16,801 nt of DNA from Streptomyces sp. NRRL WC-3549 (GTDB lineage: Bacteria; Actinomycetota; Actinomycetes; Streptomycetales; Streptomycetaceae), in NCBI RefSeq assembly GCF_000721935.1, contig NZ_KL585394.1, forward strand, positions 298,428 to 315,228, read 5' to 3'. A program made the position numbers and the translations under genes. The notes beneath the pieces are model-generated. The model had not been told where the DNA came from. It saw only the letters and a list, made by a program, of their open reading frames with translations, and ran no database searches. The number at the start of each line of letters is the position of its first letter. Positions within the stretch are counted from its first letter, which is position 1. Below, one piece after another: positions 7,471 to 15,130 of this stretch.

Positions 7471-8498
7471 AGCTCTACGTACAGGACGTCACCCTGCGGG
7501 ACGGCATGCATGCCATGGGGCACATGTACACCGTCGGCCAGGTACGTGACATCGTCTCCGCCCTGGACAGGGCGGGCGTCGCGGCCATCGAGGTCGCGCA
7601 CGGCGACGGCCTCGGCGGGTCGAGTGCCAACTACGGCTTCGGCGCCCACACCGACGAGGAGTGGATCGAGGCCGCCGCGGACGTGGTCGAACACGCGAAG
7701 CTGACGACGCTGCTGCTGCCCGGCATCGGCACCATCGAGCACCTGCGCCGGGCGTACGACCTGGGCGTGCGCAGCGTCCGGGTCGCCACCCACTGCACCG
7801 AGGCGGACGTCGGCGCCCAGCACATCGCCTGGGCCCGGGAGCACGGCATGGACGTGTCGGGCTTCCTGATGATGAGCCACCTCAACTCCCCCGAGGGCCT
7901 GGCCGCGCAGGCCGCTCTCATGGAGTCCTACGGCGCCCACTGCGTGTACGTCACCGACTCCGGGGGCCGCCTGACCATGCGGGACGTCGCGGAACGGATC
8001 GACGCCTACCGCCGGGTGCTGGACGAGACCACCGAGATCGGCATCCACGCCCACGAGAACCTCTCGCTGTCGGTCGCCAACAGCGTGACGGCCGTCGAGC
8101 ACGGCGCGTACCGCGTCGACGTGGCGCTGGCGGGGCAGGGCGCCGGGGCGGGCAACTGCCCGGCCGAACCGTTCGTCGCCGTCGCGGACCTGATGGGCTG
8201 GGAGCACGGCTGCGACCTGTTCGCGCTCCAGGACGCCGCCGACGACATCGTCCGGCCGCTGCGCGAGCGGCCGGTACAGGTGGACCGCGAGACGCTGACG
8301 CTCGGATACGCCGGTGTCTACTCCAGCTTCCTGCTGCACGCCGAACGGGCGGCGCGGCGCTACGGGGTGGACACCAGGGACATTCTGCTGGAGGCCGGCC
8401 GACGTCAGATGGTCGGCGGTCAGGAGGACATGATCGTGGACATCGCACTCGACCTGGCCGCGCGGCGCGGGGCCCTCACGCACGGGAGCGCCGCATGA
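7467..8498 (+). CDS. nbaI: 4-hydroxy-2-oxovalerate aldolase
   Basis: Splits 4-hydroxy-2-oxovalerate into pyruvate and acetaldehyde, using a divalent metal. 343 residues, DmpG/BphI/MhpE family: an HMGL-like TIM barrel followed by the communication domain. It begins with VTLRDGMHA (Arg11, Asp12) and has the metal pair His194 and His196 in IGIHAHEN. Asp12, His194 and His196 match the ligands I recall from DmpG (18, 200, 202) with a constant shift of six. It partners NbaJ. The start is ATG in an ATGA overlap with the nbaJ stop, with GAGGATGGG upstream. All key residues are present. Confidence 0.93.
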   Translation: MKLYVQDVTLRDGMHAMGHMYTVGQVRDIVSALDRAGVAAIEVAHGDGLGGSSANYGFGAHTDEEWIEAAADVVEHAKLTTLLLPGIGTIEHLRRAYDLGVRSVRVATHCTEADVGAQHIAWAREHGMDVSGFLMMSHLNSPEGLAAQAALMESYGAHCVYVTDSGGRLTMRDVAERIDAYRRVLDETTEIGIHAHENLSLSVANSVTAVEHGAYRVDVALAGQGAGAGNCPAEPFVAVADLMGWEHGCDLFALQDAADDIVRPLRERPVQVDRETLTLGYAGVYSSFLLHAERAARRYGVDTRDILLEAGRRQMVGGQEDMIVDIALDLAARRGALTHGSAA

Positions 8499-9262
8499 TT
8501 CCGGCCGACACCATCGACACCCTGGCCGAGCGGCTCGACACCGCGCAGACGTCCCGGACCGAGACCCCGAGCCTCGCCGACACCCACGAGTTCGGCATCG
8601 ACGACGCGTACGCGATCCAGGCCGCGCTCCTGGCCCGGCGCGCGGCGCGCGGCGAGCGGCCGACCGGCGTCAAGCTGGGCTTCACCAGCAAGGCGAAGAT
8701 GGCGCAGATGGGGGTGTCCGACGTGATCGTCGGACGGCTCACCGACGCCATGCGGGTCCCGGACGGCGGTGACCTGGACCTCTCCCGTTTCATCCACCCG
8801 AAGGTGGAGCCCGAGGTCGCCTACCGGCTCTGCCGGGACGTGGACCCGGACGACCCGGCGACGGACATCGAGTCCTGTGTCGACGCGGTCGCCCCGGCCC
8901 TGGAGATCATCGATTCGCGATACCAGGACTTCCGCTTCACCTACGGCGACGTCGTCGCCGACAACACCTCGGCCGCCGCGTACGTGATCGGGCCCTGGCG
9001 TCCGGTGGAGAGCGTGTCCAACCGGGCGGTGCGGCTGCTCGCCGGGACGACGGTGGTGACCGGTTCGACCGCCGCCATCCTCGGCGACCCGGTGCGCGCG
9101 CTGCACGCGCTGCTGGACATGTGCCGCCGCCGGAACATCCCGTTGCGGGCCGGACAGGCGGTGCTCGCCGGTGCGGCGACCGCGGCCGTGCCGCTGACGG
9201 CGGGCGTCACCAGCTGCGACGTCGCGGGCATCGGCGCCGTTTCGGTGAGGGGGGTCCGATGA
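8495..9262 (+). CDS. nbaG: 4-oxalocrotonate (2-oxo-3-hexenedioate) decarboxylase
   Basis: Removes CO2 from 4-oxalocrotonate, the deaminated product of 2-aminomuconate, to give 2-oxopent-4-enoate. A 255-residue paralogue of NbaH. The signature [12 protein letters not shown] (Glu105, Glu107) and Glu137 in [10 protein letters not shown] give the metal site. HP-VEPE is the form seen in XylI/DmpH decarboxylases. In meta pathways the decarboxylase works in complex with the hydratase so that the unstable dienol is handed over; here the two genes are not adjacent but sit in the same operon. ATGA overlap with nbaI, and GGGAG upstream of the start. A separate tautomerase (XylH type) is absent, as expected when the route runs through the amino compound. 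Confidence 0.86.
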   Translation: MIPADTIDTLAERLDTAQTSRTETPSLADTHEFGIDDAYAIQAALLARRAARGERPTGVKLGFTSKAKMAQMGVSDVIVGRLTDAMRVPDGGDLDLSRFIHPKVEPEVAYRLCRDVDPDDPATDIESCVDAVAPALEIIDSRYQDFRFTYGDVVADNTSAAAYVIGPWRPVESVSNRAVRLLAGTTVVTGSTAAILGDPVRALHALLDMCRRRNIPLRAGQAVLAGAATAAVPLTAGVTSCDVAGIGAVSVRGVR

Positions 9263-9723
9263 GCGGGGCACACGTCATGGAGGGGCGGGCCGTCCCGCGC
9301 GGCCGGTTCCCGCACGTGAAGGTCGTCGGCGACCTGGTCTTCGTCTCGGGGACGAGTTCGCGCCGGCCCGACAACACCTTCGTGGGTGTCGAGGTCGACG
9401 CGATGGGCACGACGAACCTGGACATCCGGGCGCAGACGCGGGCGGTGATCGAGAACATCCGCGGCATGCTCGCCGAGCTGGGCGCGGAGCTCTCCGACAT
9501 CGCCCAGGTCACCGCGTACCTGGTGTCCATGAACGACTTCGGCGGATACAACGAGGTCTACGGCGAGTTCTTCGACGAAGGCGGCCCGACGCGGACGACC
9601 GTGGCGGTCCACCAGCTGCCGCACCCGCACCTGCTGATCGAGATCCAGGCCATCGCCCATCTGCCGCGGACCAGGCGGAGCAACCAGTCCCACACATCGC
9701 ACAGCACGGAGGTGGTCTCATGA
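9259..9723 (+). CDS. nbaF: 2-aminomuconate deaminase (RidA/YjgF family)
   Basis: Hydrolyses 2-aminomuconate to 4-oxalocrotonate and ammonia. 154 residues with the RidA fold: [13 protein letters not shown] at the N-terminus, [19 protein letters not shown] in the middle, and [25 protein letters not shown] with Arg112 at the place of the family's substrate-binding arginine. A polar tail of about 18 residues (from about 137) is extra. RidA proteins usually clear enamine/imine intermediates, so without context this would be called RidA; its place between nbaG and nbaC makes the deaminase role likely. The start is ATG in an ATGA overlap, behind a clear GAGGGGGG site. Read-through frames upstream of 9259 belong to nbaG. 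Confidence 0.85.
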   Translation: MSGAHVMEGRAVPRGRFPHVKVVGDLVFVSGTSSRRPDNTFVGVEVDAMGTTNLDIRAQTRAVIENIRGMLAELGAELSDIAQVTAYLVSMNDFGGYNEVYGEFFDEGGPTRTTVAVHQLPHPHLLIEIQAIAHLPRTRRSNQSHTSHSTEVVS

Positions 9724-10241
9724 CCGACATCCCGCAGGTCATCGATTTCCAGGGATGGATCACCGAGCACGAGCACCTGCTCAAGCCGCCGGTGAACAAC
9801 CGGACCATGTCCCTGGGCAAGGACTTCATCGTCCAGATCGTCGGCGGTCCCAACCAGCGGACGGACTACCACCTCGACCCGTACGAGGAGTGGTTCTACC
9901 AGGTCAGGGGCGATATGCACGTCAACGTCATGACCGAGGACGGGCCGCGGACCGTACACATCAAGGAGGGACAGGCGTGGTTGCTCCCCGGCAACCTCCC
10001 GCACTCCCCGCAGCGGCCCGACCCCGAGTCGATCGGGCTGGTCATCGAGCGGGTCCGTGAGGAGGGCACCCTGGAGCGGTTCCAGTGGTACTGCCTCGAC
10101 TGCTCGCGGCTGATCCACGAGACCGAGCTCCAGGTACGGGACATCGTCGAGGATCTGCCGCCGGTCTTCAGCGAGTTCTACGCGGACGAGAAGGCCCGGG
10201 TCTGCCCCGCGTGCGGGGCGCTGCACCCCGGGAAGGGCTGA
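9720..10241 (+). CDS. nbaC: 3-hydroxyanthranilate 3,4-dioxygenase
   Basis: Opens the ring of 3-hydroxyanthranilate with O2 to give 2-amino-3-carboxymuconate semialdehyde, the committing step. A 173-residue cupin. The iron ligands I recall from the Cupriavidus metallidurans enzyme fall at the same numbers here: His51, Glu57 and His95. So do the substrate residues Arg47, Arg99 and Glu110. The C-terminal rubredoxin-like second iron site is intact: Cys125-x2-Cys128 and Cys162-x2-Cys165. That site is a feature of the bacterial type and is missing in animal enzymes. Identity is therefore very secure. The start is ATG in an ATGA overlap with nbaF, behind GGAGGTGG. nbaD follows two bases after the stop. 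Confidence 0.96.
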   Translation: MTDIPQVIDFQGWITEHEHLLKPPVNNRTMSLGKDFIVQIVGGPNQRTDYHLDPYEEWFYQVRGDMHVNVMTEDGPRTVHIKEGQAWLLPGNLPHSPQRPDPESIGLVIERVREEGTLERFQWYCLDCSRLIHETELQVRDIVEDLPPVFSEFYADEKARVCPACGALHPGKG

Positions 10242-10243
10242 CC

Positions 10244-11257
10244 GTGGACCGGATGATCGACGTCCACACCCATTACGTCCCCCGGGGCTGGCCGGACCTG
10301 ACGGCCGAGATCGGGCCGGACGCGCCGTGGCTGCGGATCGAGTCCGAGGCCGACGCGATGATCATGATGGGGACGAAGGAGTTCCGCCGGATCCAGGCGG
10401 ACTGCTGGGACGCGGAGACCCGTCTGCGGGACATGGACGCCGACGGTGTCCAGACCCAGGTGGTCTCCCCGACCCCGGCCTTCTTCAGCTACGGGAGCGG
10501 GGGCCGGGAGGCGGCGAAGGTCGCCCGTGTCTTCAACGACCTGGCCCTGGAGATCGTCGCCCCGGCACCGGACCGGCTCGTCCCGTTCTGCCAGGTGCCG
10601 TTGCAGGACCCGGACGCCGCCTGCCGTGAGCTGGAACGCAGTGTCGCCAACGGCCACCGGGGGGTCGAGATAGGCAACCACGTCGGTGACCTCGACCTCG
10701 ACAGCGAGGGCGTCGTCACGTTCCTCCAGCACTGCGCGTCGCTGGACGTCCCGGTGTTCGTACACCCATGGGACATGGCCAGTTCGCCACGGCTCGACCG
10801 GTGGATGGCCCAGTGGCTGACCGCGATGCCCGCGGAGACGCATCTGTCGATCCTCGCCCTGATCCTGGGCGGCGTGTTCGACCGTATCGACGACAGCCTG
10901 AAGATCTGCTTCGCCCACGGCGGCGGCTCGTTCGCGTTCTGGCTCGGCCGGATGGAGAACGCGTGGCACGGGCGCAACGACGTCATCGGTACGTCGGAGC
11001 ATCCCCCTTCGCACTACCTCGGCCGCTTCTACGTCGACTCGGTCGTCTTCGACGACCGCGCGCTGCGGCTGCTGGTCGACACGGTGGGCGCGGACCGGGT
11101 GATGGTGGGCAGCGACTACCCGTATCCGCTGGGAGAACGCCCGGTCGGTGAGGTCGTCCGCAGGAGCGGGTTCCTCGACGACGCGAGCCGGCGGCTGATC
11201 ACCCGGGGCAACGCCGAGCGCTTCCTCGGCCTTCAGGGCCGGGCCGCCGCCTACTGA
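10244..11257 (+). CDS. nbaD: 2-amino-3-carboxymuconate-6-semialdehyde decarboxylase (ACMSD)
   Basis: Decarboxylates the unstable ring-cleavage product before it cyclises to quinolinate. A 337-residue amidohydrolase-superfamily TIM barrel with a zinc site: His8 and His10 in DVHTHYVP, His174 in FVHPWDM, His225 in FAHGGG and Asp291 in GSDYPY. Arg48 fits the substrate arginine I recall from the P. fluorescens enzyme (51), and His174, His225 and Asp291 keep the same shift of three from its 177, 228 and 294. The GTG at 10244 is preferred because GGAAGGG lies six bases upstream; the ATG at 10253 is too far from it. It is the last gene of the operon, and its stop overlaps the end of the convergent LysR gene by seven bases. 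Confidence 0.94.
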   Translation: MDRMIDVHTHYVPRGWPDLTAEIGPDAPWLRIESEADAMIMMGTKEFRRIQADCWDAETRLRDMDADGVQTQVVSPTPAFFSYGSGGREAAKVARVFNDLALEIVAPAPDRLVPFCQVPLQDPDAACRELERSVANGHRGVEIGNHVGDLDLDSEGVVTFLQHCASLDVPVFVHPWDMASSPRLDRWMAQWLTAMPAETHLSILALILGGVFDRIDDSLKICFAHGGGSFAFWLGRMENAWHGRNDVIGTSEHPPSHYLGRFYVDSVVFDDRALRLLVDTVGADRVMVGSDYPYPLGERPVGEVVRRSGFLDDASRRLITRGNAERFLGLQGRAAAY

Positions 11258-12264
11258 TCCGCGCGGTGCCCGGGGGTGTGTCCGGGAACGTCCTCCGGCG
11301 TCTCCCCGGGCACACCCCCGTCGCGCTCTCCGCGGGCGCCCTGGGGCGCCATGTCCCAGGCGATGTCCTCCAGGCTCTTGATCAGGGCCTGGGCGGAAGG
11401 GCTCAGCGTACGGGCGGCCGACGTCGTCAGCCCGACGCTGTGCCCGATCGGGTCCAGCGGTATACGCAGCCCCACGAGCCGGGGGTCGTCCCGGATGATC
11501 AGGCTGGGCAGCACCGCCACGACGTCTGTCTCCAGCAGAAGCTGCCGGACCGTCAGGAACGAGGTGGTCTCGACCCGGTTCAGCGGCAGGGCCACGCCGT
11601 TGCGGCTGAAGAACTCCTCGATCTCCCGGCGCAGCGCGGTCGCCGCGCCCGGCAGGATCCACGGGAAGTCCGCCAGCTCCGCCAGCTCGACGTGCGGCTG
11701 CCCGACGAGGGCGTGGCCGGCCCGGACGACCAGTTCGACCGACTCGTCGTAGAGCTTGCGGCGCACCATCCGCTCGTCGGAGGGAGCGGTCAGCCGGCCC
11801 ACGACGAAGTCGACGCGCCCTGCCTCCAGTTCCAGCAGCAGCGCCTCGGGCGACGCCTCCCGCACGACCACCGTCAGATGCGGGCGCTCCTTCTTGATCC
11901 CGGCGATGGCCCGGGGCAGGAGCACGTTGGATCCGGCCAGGTGCGTGCCGACGACCACTGTCCCCCGGTCGGCGTCGGCGAGCTCCGTCACATGGCGCCC
12001 GGCCTGCGTCAGCTGGGCGAGCACGGCCCGCGCGTGCTGGGTGAACGCCTCACCGAAGACCGTGGCGGTGACGCCCCGGGGCCTGCGCTCGAACAGCGGT
12101 ACACCGAGGATGTCCTCCAGCTCGTGCAGGCTCCGGGTGGCCGCGGGCTGTGTCACGTGCAGCTCCGCCGCGGCACCCACCACGGTCCCCTGGCGCGAGA
12201 GGGCGTCGACGAGGATCAGGTGCCGGAACTTCAGCCGGCCGTCGAGCAGGCGGGGAATCTCCAC
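11251..12264 (-). CDS. nbaR: LysR-family regulator of the 3-HAA operon
   Basis: A LysR-type transcription factor of 337 residues. The winged helix-turn-helix is at about 13-72 (VGAAAELHVTQPAATRSLHE then LGVPLFERRPRG). The effector-binding domain starts near 100, with GRVDFVVGRL and LVVRAGHAL typical of the PcaQ/GbpR-like group. The last 28 or so residues (GERDGGVPGETPEDVPGHTPG and on) are a proline/glycine-rich tail beyond the normal end, and they coincide with a DNA hairpin. The GTG at 12264 has only a weak GGTAGAG site. The place after nbaD matches nbaR of the KU-7 cluster, so the operon and perhaps the transporter are its likely targets, with a pathway compound as inducer. This is inferred, since the gene is convergent and far from the control region. 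Confidence 0.82.
   Translation of the reverse strand: MEIPRLLDGRLKFRHLILVDALSRQGTVVGAAAELHVTQPAATRSLHELEDILGVPLFERRPRGVTATVFGEAFTQHARAVLAQLTQAGRHVTELADADRGTVVVGTHLAGSNVLLPRAIAGIKKERPHLTVVVREASPEALLLELEAGRVDFVVGRLTAPSDERMVRRKLYDESVELVVRAGHALVGQPHVELAELADFPWILPGAATALRREIEEFFSRNGVALPLNRVETTSFLTVRQLLLETDVVAVLPSLIIRDDPRLVGLRIPLDPIGHSVGLTTSAARTLSPSAQALIKSLEDIAWDMAPQGARGERDGGVPGETPEDVPGHTPGHRADQ
11271..11320. terminator. Long hairpin ending the nba operon, inside the LysR coding tail
   Basis: CGGGGGTGTGTCCGGG (11271-11286) and CCCGGGCACACCCCCG (11305-11320) form a 16-base stem with a single T:G mismatch (a wobble pair in RNA) and an 18-base loop. It begins 14 bases after the nbaD stop. There is no clear T-tract, but such hairpins are typical actinomycete terminators. 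On the other strand the same bases encode the repeated VPGxTP tail of the LysR protein. Confidence 0.7.
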
Positions 12265-12371
12265 CCCGTGACTCTACCGGGGCGTGCGGAGGCAGGACGG
12301 TACGGGCCACAGTCGCAGGTCCGCCGGAGGCCGGACGCGCGCCGTCCCCCGCTACGTCCCGGGGCGCTGCC

Positions 12372-12407
12372 GGCCGCGGCTTCCCGTTCGGCCGCGGCTT
12401 CCCGTTC
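12372..12407. repeat. Tandem 18-bp duplication at the lipoprotein stop
   Basis: GGCCGCGGCTTCCCGTTC occurs twice head to tail (12372-12389 and 12390-12407) with no mismatch. The right copy reaches into the lipoprotein stop codon (12406-12408). Each unit holds the palindrome GCCGCGGC. The rest of the 141-bp gap up to the LysR start shows no other structure I can support. Confidence 0.8.
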
Positions 12408-13086
12408 AGCTGAAGGGGACGGCGTCCGCCGGGGCGGTGTGCCAGTTGGTGACGACCGGCTTGTCGACACGGATGGTGCCGACCTCCAGGGAGACCGGGT
12501 TGGGGTCCTCGTTGCCGACGCCGACGATGATGGAGTCCAGTTCCTTGTACGCGTCGGTGTTGGTCGTCTTCGGGTTCACCCCGGCATACGCGGTCGTGCC
12601 CCCGCTCAGCTTGACCTGCTGGCCCACCGCCTGCTCCGCGGGGCCCGCCTCGGTGCCGTCGGAGCCGAACGCCACGGTCGGAAGCGCGGCGGGCAGGTAG
12701 CAGGTGATCCCCGACTTCGCCTTGGCCATGAGCAGGATGTATCCGCCTGCCTGGCTCTCGGACCTGGTGCTCCAGGTGATGTCGTTGGCGCCGCAGCTCT
12801 GCTCGACCGGCTCCCGCTTGCCGTTGCCCGTGTCGACACCGGAGCCGTCCGTTCCCCCGGTCTTCCCGTCCGTGGTGCCGGAACCCTTGTCGCCGCTCTC
12901 GCCGCCGTCCGCCGAAGCCGGGGAGGAGACCGGAGCGGAAGCGGACGCCGGGGCGGAAGCGGCGGCCGAGGAGGAGTCCCGTGCGGCGCCGGCGTCCGTG
13001 TCCCCGTCCTCGCACGCGGTCATCAGCAGCGCGCCGCTGATGACGGCAGCGGAGACGAGGACGGCCTTGCGACGGTTACTGAACAT
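12406..13086 (-). CDS. Secreted lipoprotein with DUF4232-like domain
   Basis: A 226-residue exported lipoprotein of unknown function. A positively charged start (MFSNRRK) and a hydrophobic stretch end in the lipobox LMTAC with Cys25 as the lipidated residue. A low-complexity Ala/Ser/Pro/Gly/Asp linker follows to about residue 90, likely spanning the cell wall. A folded domain from about 92 has CGANDITWS, two cysteines (98 and 119) that could form a disulfide, and the pattern GGYILLMAKAKSGITCYLP seen in DUF4232 proteins of actinomycetes. The start at 13086 is set by AAGGGG eight bases upstream and by the signal peptide; an in-frame ATG at 13149 would bury the signal. No functional link to the catabolic genes is apparent. 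Confidence 0.85.
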   Translation of the reverse strand: MFSNRRKAVLVSAAVISGALLMTACEDGDTDAGAARDSSSAAASAPASASAPVSSPASADGGESGDKGSGTTDGKTGGTDGSGVDTGNGKREPVEQSCGANDITWSTRSESQAGGYILLMAKAKSGITCYLPAALPTVAFGSDGTEAGPAEQAVGQQVKLSGGTTAYAGVNPKTTNTDAYKELDSIIVGVGNEDPNPVSLEVGTIRVDKPVVTNWHTAPADAVPFS

Positions 13087-13117
13087 GAAATTCCCCTTGT
13101 TGACAGGTACGTGGTAC

Positions 13118-13190
13118 CGACGCCGTGACGGCTCCCGGTGGCCGCTCACTCACTATGACGGGGCCGGGAGCCGAAGGGACACCGGCGTCG
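13118..13190. repeat. Nested inverted repeat upstream of the lipoprotein gene
   Basis: Outer arms CGACGCCG (13118-13125) and CGGCGTCG (13183-13190) enclose inner arms GGCTCCCGG (13130-13138) and CCGGGAGCC (13164-13172), all perfect. The inner loop of 25 bases includes the less GC-rich CACTCACTATGAC. The structure starts 32 bp upstream of the lipoprotein ATG, so it could fold in the leader RNA or surround the promoter. Confidence 0.5.
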
Positions 13191-13208
13191 CCGCTCCAGG
13201 ACAACGCC

Positions 13209-13224
13209 GTCACCAACTGGTGAC
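13209..13224. promoter_or_regulatory. Operator-like palindrome
   Basis: GTCACCAACTGGTGAC has perfect 7-base arms around AC. It lies about 123 bp upstream of the lipoprotein start in non-coding DNA. The size and symmetry fit a dimeric repressor site; no regulator can be named. Confidence 0.4.
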
Positions 13225-13553
13225 ATCGCCACGAACAGACGTGGGAAACCGGGCCGGTTCACCCGGCAGACGCTCGTAACGTCCACCGGGCGTCGACGCG
13301 TCGGCGACCGGGAACGGAAGCGGATCGCGTCGGACGGGACGACCGGCCAGGCGTCCGCGGTGTCCTCGTCCAGCTCGTCACAGTCGGTGGCAGGGCACCG
13401 CTCGGCGTGGCCGAGACCACTTCGGCATCCGCATGGTCGGTGAACAGCGCCCCTTGCGGAGGCCGTACTCGGTGTCAGGCACATCCACCACGCGCGCACC
13501 GCATCTCGGCACCGGCCGCACCGCCGGTCGCTCCGGCCGCGTGCGGTGTCGGA

Positions 13554-14135
13554 TCAGGCCCGCCCCCGGGCGCGGCGGGACATCACCGCGCGCAGCACCC
13601 GCTGCCCCTCGGTCGACAGGTCGAGCGCCCTGCGCAGACCCGCGCCGCCGCCGGCCGAGCCGGTGGTCTCCGCGAGAACCTCCAGGACGGCGATCTGGCG
13701 GTGGAGTTCGCCCATGACGAGCGGACCGGCACCCGGCGCGGCGTCGCCCGCGCGGCAGCGCTCCAGCAGTTCCCCGTCGTCCGGGGCCGGGGGATCGAAC
13801 GCCCGGTGGACGTCCAGCGCGAGCAGCGAGCAGGCGGAGGCCCAGGTACGCAGCGGTTCCTGCTCGAACTCCCGGGGCGCCGCCCGGACCATCTCCCGGA
13901 TCCGGCCGGCCGTCGCCGGTCCCGCGTCCGCCGGGGCCGTGCCCTCCAGGGCCGCGTCCACGGCCGCGAGCCGGGAGCCCCAGTCCCGGCCCGTTCCGCA
14001 GCTCGCCCAGAGCGGGCGCAGCGGTTCCGGGCCGGTGCCGTCCGCGGAGGGCGGCAGGCACCGCTCCAGGCAGGCGAGTCCGCTCGCCGCCAGGCCCCGC
14101 TCGTCGGCCTGGGTGATCAGCTCCAGCAGGCTCAT
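13554..14135 (-). CDS. Conserved-looking hypothetical protein, 193 residues
   Basis: I do not recognise a named family. The protein is soluble, mostly helical and rich in Ala, Leu and Arg, with no signal peptide or membrane segment. It begins MSLLELITQADERGLAASGLACLERCLPP and ends with a basic stretch LSTEGQRVLRAVMSRRARGRA. Several Leu-rich amphipathic helices and three Trp-containing segments suggest a small helical bundle. The start at 14135 is chosen because GGGGGAG lies seven bases upstream; in-frame ATGs at 14156 and 14255 have weaker sites. Codon use is like that of its neighbours. It is followed on the same strand by the lipoprotein and preceded 116 bp upstream by the zinc-ribbon membrane protein, with no overlap, so co-transcription is uncertain. 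Confidence 0.7.
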   Translation of the reverse strand: MSLLELITQADERGLAASGLACLERCLPPSADGTGPEPLRPLWASCGTGRDWGSRLAAVDAALEGTAPADAGPATAGRIREMVRAAPREFEQEPLRTWASACSLLALDVHRAFDPPAPDDGELLERCRAGDAAPGAGPLVMGELHRQIAVLEVLAETTGSAGGGAGLRRALDLSTEGQRVLRAVMSRRARGRA

Positions 14136-14251
14136 CGACGTCTCCCCCTCGGTCATCGGGTGGCTCGTTTCCCTTACCGCGTACTGCGCCGAGTGGCTCA
14201 AAAGCGTCACTGCGGCGATCCGCGCGGAACCATCGCCCCCGGCCAGGGACC

Positions 14252-15130
14252 TCAATGCGCCATGGGCCCCGCCGCACCCGTCGAGGGTGGAGGCATGTCA
14301 CGGCTGAAAACCGTCGGTGGGTCGGGCTGGTCCGGGACCTGCCGGCCGGGATGCGCGAGAAGGGCCGCGCGCTCCCCCTGCATCGCGGTCAGCCGGCGGA
14401 CGACGAGCAGGGCGAGGACGGCCGCCAGGATGTCGAGCGCGTCGGAGACGACCAGCAGCCTGAGCCCGGCGGTGACGTCGTCGAACAGCACCGCCTTCTC
14501 GTACCGGTTGGAGGCGAACCGCCCGAAGAGGAGCCCGAACACCCAGAGCGCCCACCAGAGGTTCAGGAGTGCCTGCGAGCCCCCGCGGCGATTCCCCTCG
14601 GTGTCCGGCACGGTACTGGCCGTCCAGATCCCACTGGCGATCTGGCGCGGCAGCCAGCAGTTGGCGATCGGCACGAACCAGGCACCGATCGCCCAGCCGG
14701 GCTTCATGGGCTGCGCGCCCGCGTCGAACACCTCGGCGTTGTGCCGCACCCTGCGGAACCAGATCAGGAAGAGCACCGCCGTGGCCACCAAGGCCAGGGC
14801 CTGGAAGCCCGCCGCCCCCACGAACAGCGACTCGGCCCGCTCCAGCGGTTCCAGGAGGGTGAAGTCGGAGCCGTCGGCGTCGGCGTACGCCTGCCAAAGA
14901 CGCAGATCGGTGGCCACCGCGAACACGTCGCTCACGATGACCACCCCGAGCAGGGCGACCACGGCCGTGGACAGCCCCCGGGGCGAGCGCAGCCGGTGCA
15001 GCCCCTCCGCCGCCGGGGCCGGGACGCCGGGCATCAGCCCCTGCGCCGGCGACGGGTGCGGCGCGGCGCAGCGGGCACACCGCCCCGCGCCGGATGTCGC
15101 CGGTCTCTCGTGGCAGGTGGCGCAGAGCAT
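14252..15130 (-). CDS. Zinc-ribbon membrane protein with DUF4328-like domain
   Basis: A 292-residue membrane protein of unknown function. An N-terminal zinc ribbon, CATCHERPATSGAGRCARC (Cys3, Cys6, Cys18, Cys21), faces the cytoplasm. A short Pro/Ala linker follows, then five or six hydrophobic segments, including LSTAVVALLGVVIVSDVFAVA, AGFQALALVATAVLFLIWF and the conserved GWAIGAWFVPIANCWLPRQIASGIW that marks DUF4328 proteins. The C-terminal 35 or so residues are Pro-rich and polar. The start at 15130 has AGGGGGG eight bases upstream and gives the ribbon at the very N-terminus; the longer frame to 15196 would add 22 unlikely residues. Such proteins are common in Streptomyces, but their role is unknown to me. 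Confidence 0.82.
   Translation of the reverse strand: MLCATCHERPATSGAGRCARCAAPHPSPAQGLMPGVPAPAAEGLHRLRSPRGLSTAVVALLGVVIVSDVFAVATDLRLWQAYADADGSDFTLLEPLERAESLFVGAAGFQALALVATAVLFLIWFRRVRHNAEVFDAGAQPMKPGWAIGAWFVPIANCWLPRQIASGIWTASTVPDTEGNRRGGSQALLNLWWALWVFGLLFGRFASNRYEKAVLFDDVTAGLRLLVVSDALDILAAVLALLVVRRLTAMQGERAALLAHPGRQVPDQPDPPTVFSRDMPPPSTGAAGPMAH

Larger units (their letters stand above)
13087..13553. other. 467-bp gap: lipoprotein upstream region with inverted repeats, no convincing gene
   Basis: Between the lipoprotein start and the end of the next leftward gene. Near the lipoprotein there is a nested inverted repeat (13118-13190) and a clean operator-like palindrome (13209-13224). A leftward frame at 13499-13146 (117 codons) has clustered cysteines in its first half (HAERCPATDCDELDED) but has no clear ribosome site and no recognised family. 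It may be a remnant or a chance frame. No RNA gene is seen. Confidence 0.5.

Noticed and set aside
4218..11257. Reading the operon as a standard catechol meta-cleavage (dmp/xyl) cluster
   Set aside because: There is no catechol 2,3-dioxygenase, 2-hydroxymuconate hydrolase or tautomerase, while the 3-HAA dioxygenase, ACMSD and RidA-type deaminase are present.
11266..13128. Rightward frame of 620 codons across the LysR and lipoprotein genes
   Set aside because: It spans two well-supported leftward genes and the gap between them, and its composition is that of a GC-rich shadow.
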